From the NCBI GenBank assembly GCA_934659415.1, contig CAKUHW010000036.1:1-8521 (forward strand): a stretch of 8,521 nt of DNA, read 5' to 3'. The notes below the pieces were generated by a model that was not told the DNA's origin, ran no database searches, and was given only the letters and a program-made list of their open reading frames with translations. The position numbers and the translations under genes are program-made. How positions within the stretch are numbered: the stretch's first letter is position 1; every line of letters begins with the position of its first letter. This DNA comes from an uncultured Oscillospiraceae bacterium (GTDB lineage Bacteria > Bacillota > Clostridia > Oscillospirales > Oscillospiraceae). Shown piece after piece: positions 5,839 to 8,521 of this stretch.

Positions 5839-5870
5839 CCGCCCTCTCTCTCTTCCGGGAGAGGGGGCGG
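5839..5870 (+). other. Stable hairpin between dctP and dctQ
   Basis: CCGCCCTCTCTC (5839-5850) pairs with 5859-5870 over 12 pairs, one of them G-U, with an 8-base loop. The following GACTCATT has no T-run, so full termination is unlikely. A hairpin here would protect the 3' end of the dctP message and favour much more receptor than membrane subunits. Confidence 0.65.
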
Positions 5871-5901
5871 GACTCATTCTCCAAGGAGGGATACCCAAGG
5901 G

Positions 5902-6417
5902 ATGAAAGTTTATTCCAAGATCTGCGACGTTATCTTCGCCATTCTGAAGTGGGTCGTGGCCGTCACCATGGTGTTCATGGTGCTGCTGACCTTTATTGAA
6001 GTGATCCGCCGTTACTTTTTCCACCACAACTGGGTGTGGTCTGAGGAGCTGGTGCGCTACCTGATCGTCTGGTGCACCTTCCTGGGCGGCGCCGCAGCCT
6101 ACCGGGTCGGCGCCCTGACCAACTTCGACCTGGTCATCCAGAAGTTCGGCAAGAAGCTCCAGACCGTTCTGGACATCGTGTGCACCGTGATCATCATTGC
6201 CCTGATGGCGTGGCTGACCTGCAAGGGCTACCAGTCCTTCATGAAGCCCTCCATTGTCAACCAGGTCAGCGCCGCGCTGAACCTCTCCATGCGCTGGCCC
6301 TATCTGGGCATCCCCGTGGGGTGCTGCGCCATTGTACTCTTCTCTCTGGAACACCTGCTGAAGCAGATCCTTGATCTTGGCTCCGGCGCTGCGAAAAAGG
6401 AGGTCGAACAGGCATGA
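5902..6417 (+). CDS. dctQ: TRAP transporter small permease subunit, DctQ family
   Basis: A 171-residue membrane protein with four hydrophobic segments at about 10-34, 50-68, 88-108 and 133-153, the usual DctQ topology. W46-SEE-LVR (W46, E48, E49, R52) matches the conserved W-x-E-E-x-x-R motif at the start of the second helix. ATG at 5902 is preceded by AAGGAGG at 5883-5889, a rather long spacing of 12 bases. It partners DctM in the inner-membrane complex. Its stop overlaps the dctM start as ATGA, indicating coupled translation. The substrate is set by DctP, not by this subunit. Confidence 0.9.
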   Translation: MKVYSKICDVIFAILKWVVAVTMVFMVLLTFIEVIRRYFFHHNWVWSEELVRYLIVWCTFLGGAAAYRVGALTNFDLVIQKFGKKLQTVLDIVCTVIIIALMAWLTCKGYQSFMKPSIVNQVSAALNLSMRWPYLGIPVGCCAIVLFSLEHLLKQILDLGSGAAKKEVEQA

Positions 6418-7700
6418 TCATCGCCATTCTCGTCTTTGCCGTCCTGCTGTGCATCGGCATGCCCATCGCCATCAGCCTGGGCCTGTTCGGCATTGCCCAC
6501 ATTGCCACCATGGGCAACGCCGCCTACTTTGACATCATCATCGGCCGCCTGTTCTCCGGCGTGAACCTCATCAGCATCTCCTGCATCCCCTTCTTCATCA
6601 TGGCGGGCGAGCTGATGAACGGCGGCGGCATCACCCGCCGTCTGCTGGACTTCCTGCGCTCCTTCATCGGCCGTCTGCGGGGCGGCATGGCCTATTGCAC
6701 CGTAGCGCTGTCCGCTATTCTGGCCGCCATCCTGGGCTCCGCCCAGGCCAACGCCTCTCTGCTGAACCAGATCCTCCCCGCCCAGATGGAGAAGGACGGC
6801 TACCCCGCCGAGTACTCCGGCGCGCTGATCTCCGCCGCCTCCGTGCTGGGCCCCATCATCCCGCCCTCCACCATGTTCATCTTCTACTGCTTCCTGACGG
6901 ACGTGTCCATCAAGCACATGTTCATCGGCGGCATCATCCCGGGCATCATTCTCGCCCTGGCCTACTGCGTCACGGTGTTCTTCACCACCCGCAAGATGGA
7001 CATCAGGAAGCCTGAGGGCAAGTTCAACTGGAAGACCTTCGGCATCTCCTTCGTAAAGGCCATCCCCGCCCTGCTGGTGCCGGTGATCATCATCGGCGGC
7101 GTGCTCACCGGCTTCTGCACCGCCATTGAGGCCGGCGCCGTGGCCTGCGTGGCCGCCTTCGTGGCCAGCCTGATCTACCGGGAGCTGGACTTCAGGAAGA
7201 TCCCCGACATGATGCTGCGCACCGCCATCTCCACCGGCGCCATCTTCCTGATCATCGCCTTCGGCAACCTGCTGGCCTGGACCATGGCCAAGGACGGCGT
7301 GGCCGACCTGATCATCTCCGCCATTCTGTCCGTCACCAGCAACAAGTACGTCATCATCCTGCTGATCCTCCTGCTGCTGGTCCTGGTGGGCTGCGTGCTG
7401 GACATGGCCTCCGCCACCCTGATCTTCATCCCCGTGATGTTCCCCCTGATCCAGATGATCGGCATGGACGTGGTGCACTTCGGCATCGTCTTCTCCATGA
7501 TGATCACCATCGGCATGATCACCCCGCCTGTGGGTCAGGTCCTGTTTATCACCTGCAACGTGTCGAAGGTGGGCTTCAAGCCCCTGTGCCAGCGTATCTG
7601 GCCCTTCATCATCGCCTCCTTCGCCACTACCTTCGCCCTGGCCTATCTGCCCGACCTTGTGCTGCTCCTGCCCAAGCTGTTCGGCTACGTCCCCGTCTGA
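6414..7700 (+). CDS. dctM: TRAP transporter large permease subunit, DctM family
   Basis: A 428-residue, very hydrophobic protein of the usual DctM length, with roughly 12 membrane segments. It forms the ion-coupled transport channel. Visible family motifs are the first-helix segment IGMPIAISLGL, QMEKDGYPAEYSGALISAASVLGPIIPPS (G146 to S152 at the end) and GMITPPVGQVLF (367-378), the two related hairpin-tip regions that line the transport path. The ATG overlaps the dctQ stop; AGGAGG lies inside the end of dctQ. The usual GxSGSAxA segment reads ILGSAQANASLL here, a mild variation. The next gene follows after 13 bases. Confidence 0.93.
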   Translation: MIIAILVFAVLLCIGMPIAISLGLFGIAHIATMGNAAYFDIIIGRLFSGVNLISISCIPFFIMAGELMNGGGITRRLLDFLRSFIGRLRGGMAYCTVALSAILAAILGSAQANASLLNQILPAQMEKDGYPAEYSGALISAASVLGPIIPPSTMFIFYCFLTDVSIKHMFIGGIIPGIILALAYCVTVFFTTRKMDIRKPEGKFNWKTFGISFVKAIPALLVPVIIIGGVLTGFCTAIEAGAVACVAAFVASLIYRELDFRKIPDMMLRTAISTGAIFLIIAFGNLLAWTMAKDGVADLIISAILSVTSNKYVIILLILLLLVLVGCVLDMASATLIFIPVMFPLIQMIGMDVVHFGIVFSMMITIGMITPPVGQVLFITCNVSKVGFKPLCQRIWPFIIASFATTFALAYLPDLVLLLPKLFGYVPV

Positions 7701-7713
7701 GGAGGTTGACTCC

Positions 7714-8521
7714 ATGAGAATCATCGGACTGAGCTGCGGCCGCAGGAACGGCAACAACGAGCTCCTGCTGAAGACCGCCCTCACCGCCGCCAAAGAGACC
7801 TGCGGCGCGCAGCTGGAGATCATCCGCCTGCAGGAGCTGAAGCTGAACGACTGCATCGGCTGCGAGACCTGCATGCGCGGGCTCACCACCGGGGGCGACG
7901 GCCTGTGCGTGATGAAAAACGACGACATGGGCTGGTTTTCCGCCGCAGTAAAGGAGGCGGATGCCATCGTGCTGGCCACCCCCATCTACGACCTCATCCC
8001 CACCGGCACGGTGATCACCCTGCTCAACCGGGTGCTCGGCATCGGCAAGGAGTACCAGACCTACTGCCGCAGCCATCCCAAGATCGGCGCCGCCATGGCT
8101 TTGGGCGGCTCCGACTGGATCAACCTGGCCGACCCGCTGATGGACCTCACCGTGCGCAACCTGAGCAAGGGCTGCACCATCGTGGACAAGTTCGTGGTGG
8201 GTCACAACCCCGCCCCCTCCATGGTCGTGCTGGACGAGGATGTGATGGACCGGGCCGCCCTGCTGGGCCGCCGGGTGGGCGAGGCCCTGCTGGACCGGGA
8301 GCACGCCGCCTTTGCCGGCGACTCCGGCATCTGCCCCGCCTGTCACTGCAACCTGCTGGAGCCCCGGGGCGGCGCCCGGGTGGGCTGTCCCTTCTGCGAC
8401 GCCTGGGGCACCGTCTCCGTCCGGGACGGCGAGCTGGTGGTGGACTGGGACGCGGACTCCCTGCGGGACAACCGCTTCGGCCCCGCGGGCGACGTACACC
8501 ACCGGGCGGACATCGCCGCCA
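7714..8521 (+). CDS. Iron-sulfur flavoprotein / NADPH-dependent FMN reductase family, with C-terminal zinc-ribbon-like region (partial)
   Basis: At least 269 residues, open at the window end. ATG at 7714 is eight bases after GGAGG, which directly follows the dctM stop. It opens with a beta strand and CGRRNGNNELLL (8-19), the FMN-phosphate loop that reads GSPRxNGNT in the family. C47-x2-C50-x2-C53 and C65 resemble the compact cluster of iron-sulfur flavoproteins (Isf type), with a longer gap before the last cysteine. ADAIVLATPIYD (85-96) is the second flavin-contact loop. Near the C-terminus C207, C210, C212, C225 and C228 form two CxxC knuckles, a zinc-ribbon or rubredoxin-like site not present in simple FMN reductases. 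It probably moves electrons in the cytoplasm using FMN and a cluster, perhaps to reduce the imported substrate; the electron donor and target are unknown. Confidence 0.8.
   Translation, partial: MRIIGLSCGRRNGNNELLLKTALTAAKETCGAQLEIIRLQELKLNDCIGCETCMRGLTTGGDGLCVMKNDDMGWFSAAVKEADAIVLATPIYDLIPTGTVITLLNRVLGIGKEYQTYCRSHPKIGAAMALGGSDWINLADPLMDLTVRNLSKGCTIVDKFVVGHNPAPSMVVLDEDVMDRAALLGRRVGEALLDREHAAFAGDSGICPACHCNLLEPRGGARVGCPFCDAWGTVSVRDGELVVDWDADSLRDNRFGPAGDVHHRADIAA

Noticed and set aside
6300..7985. 561-codon open frame on the minus strand opposite dctM, rich in His, Gly, Asp and Gln
   Set aside because: It is a by-product of GC-rich third positions in the real plus-strand gene; the composition is unnatural and dctM has clear family motifs.
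1..8521. Search for tRNA, rRNA, riboswitch, CRISPR repeats, insertion-sequence ends, phage or defence genes
   Set aside because: Nothing seen on either strand; the gene-free stretches (467-707 and 3676-3969) are explained by promoters and operator-like sites.

Overview
The window is a GC-rich (by eye about 60 %), tightly packed bacterial metabolic region. The lipoprotein signal style, strong AGGAGG-type ribosome binding sites, a GTG start, an oxygen-sensitive two-subunit class I fumarase and a clostridial-style VTT protein fragment together suggest a strictly anaerobic, high-GC Clostridia gut lineage (Oscillospiraceae-like). This is inference from style, not a database match.

Layout. (1) 1-466, minus strand: an open frame that begins as a fumarase/aspartase-superfamily lyase but continues in frame into a VTT/TVP38-type membrane protein fragment and runs off the window edge; it looks chimeric. 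(2) 467-707: divergent control region with a perfect consensus sigma-70 promoter flanked by two CTGTATACAG-type sites that fit the FCD-GntR operator consensus. (3) 708-2835, plus strand: an FCD-type GntR regulator followed by both subunits of a class I fumarase-type [4Fe-4S] hydro-lyase, ended by a strong hairpin terminator at 2849-2892. (4) 2896-3675, minus strand: a second FCD-type GntR regulator, convergent with the fumarase genes. (5) 3676-3969: a second divergent control region, AT-rich, with a promoter for each direction and a 12-bp sequence shared by both sides. (6) 3970-8521, plus strand: a NIPSNAP-type protein, the three genes of a TRAP transporter (DctP, DctQ, DctM), and an iron-sulfur flavoprotein cut off by the window end. 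Hairpins bracket dctP.

How it may work together. The TRAP system would import a carboxylate; its operon also makes a NIPSNAP-like protein and a cytoplasmic flavin/iron-sulfur oxidoreductase that may act on the imported compound. The other unit encodes a hydro-lyase able to interconvert fumarate and malate (or act on a close relative such as tartrate), next to what was once, or is elsewhere, a lyase of a superfamily that usually releases fumarate. Two GntR/FCD regulators, each beside its own divergent promoter region, fit substrate-controlled expression of two linked modules. The substrate cannot be named from sequence alone. I see no RNA gene, CRISPR array, insertion sequence, phage gene or defence system.
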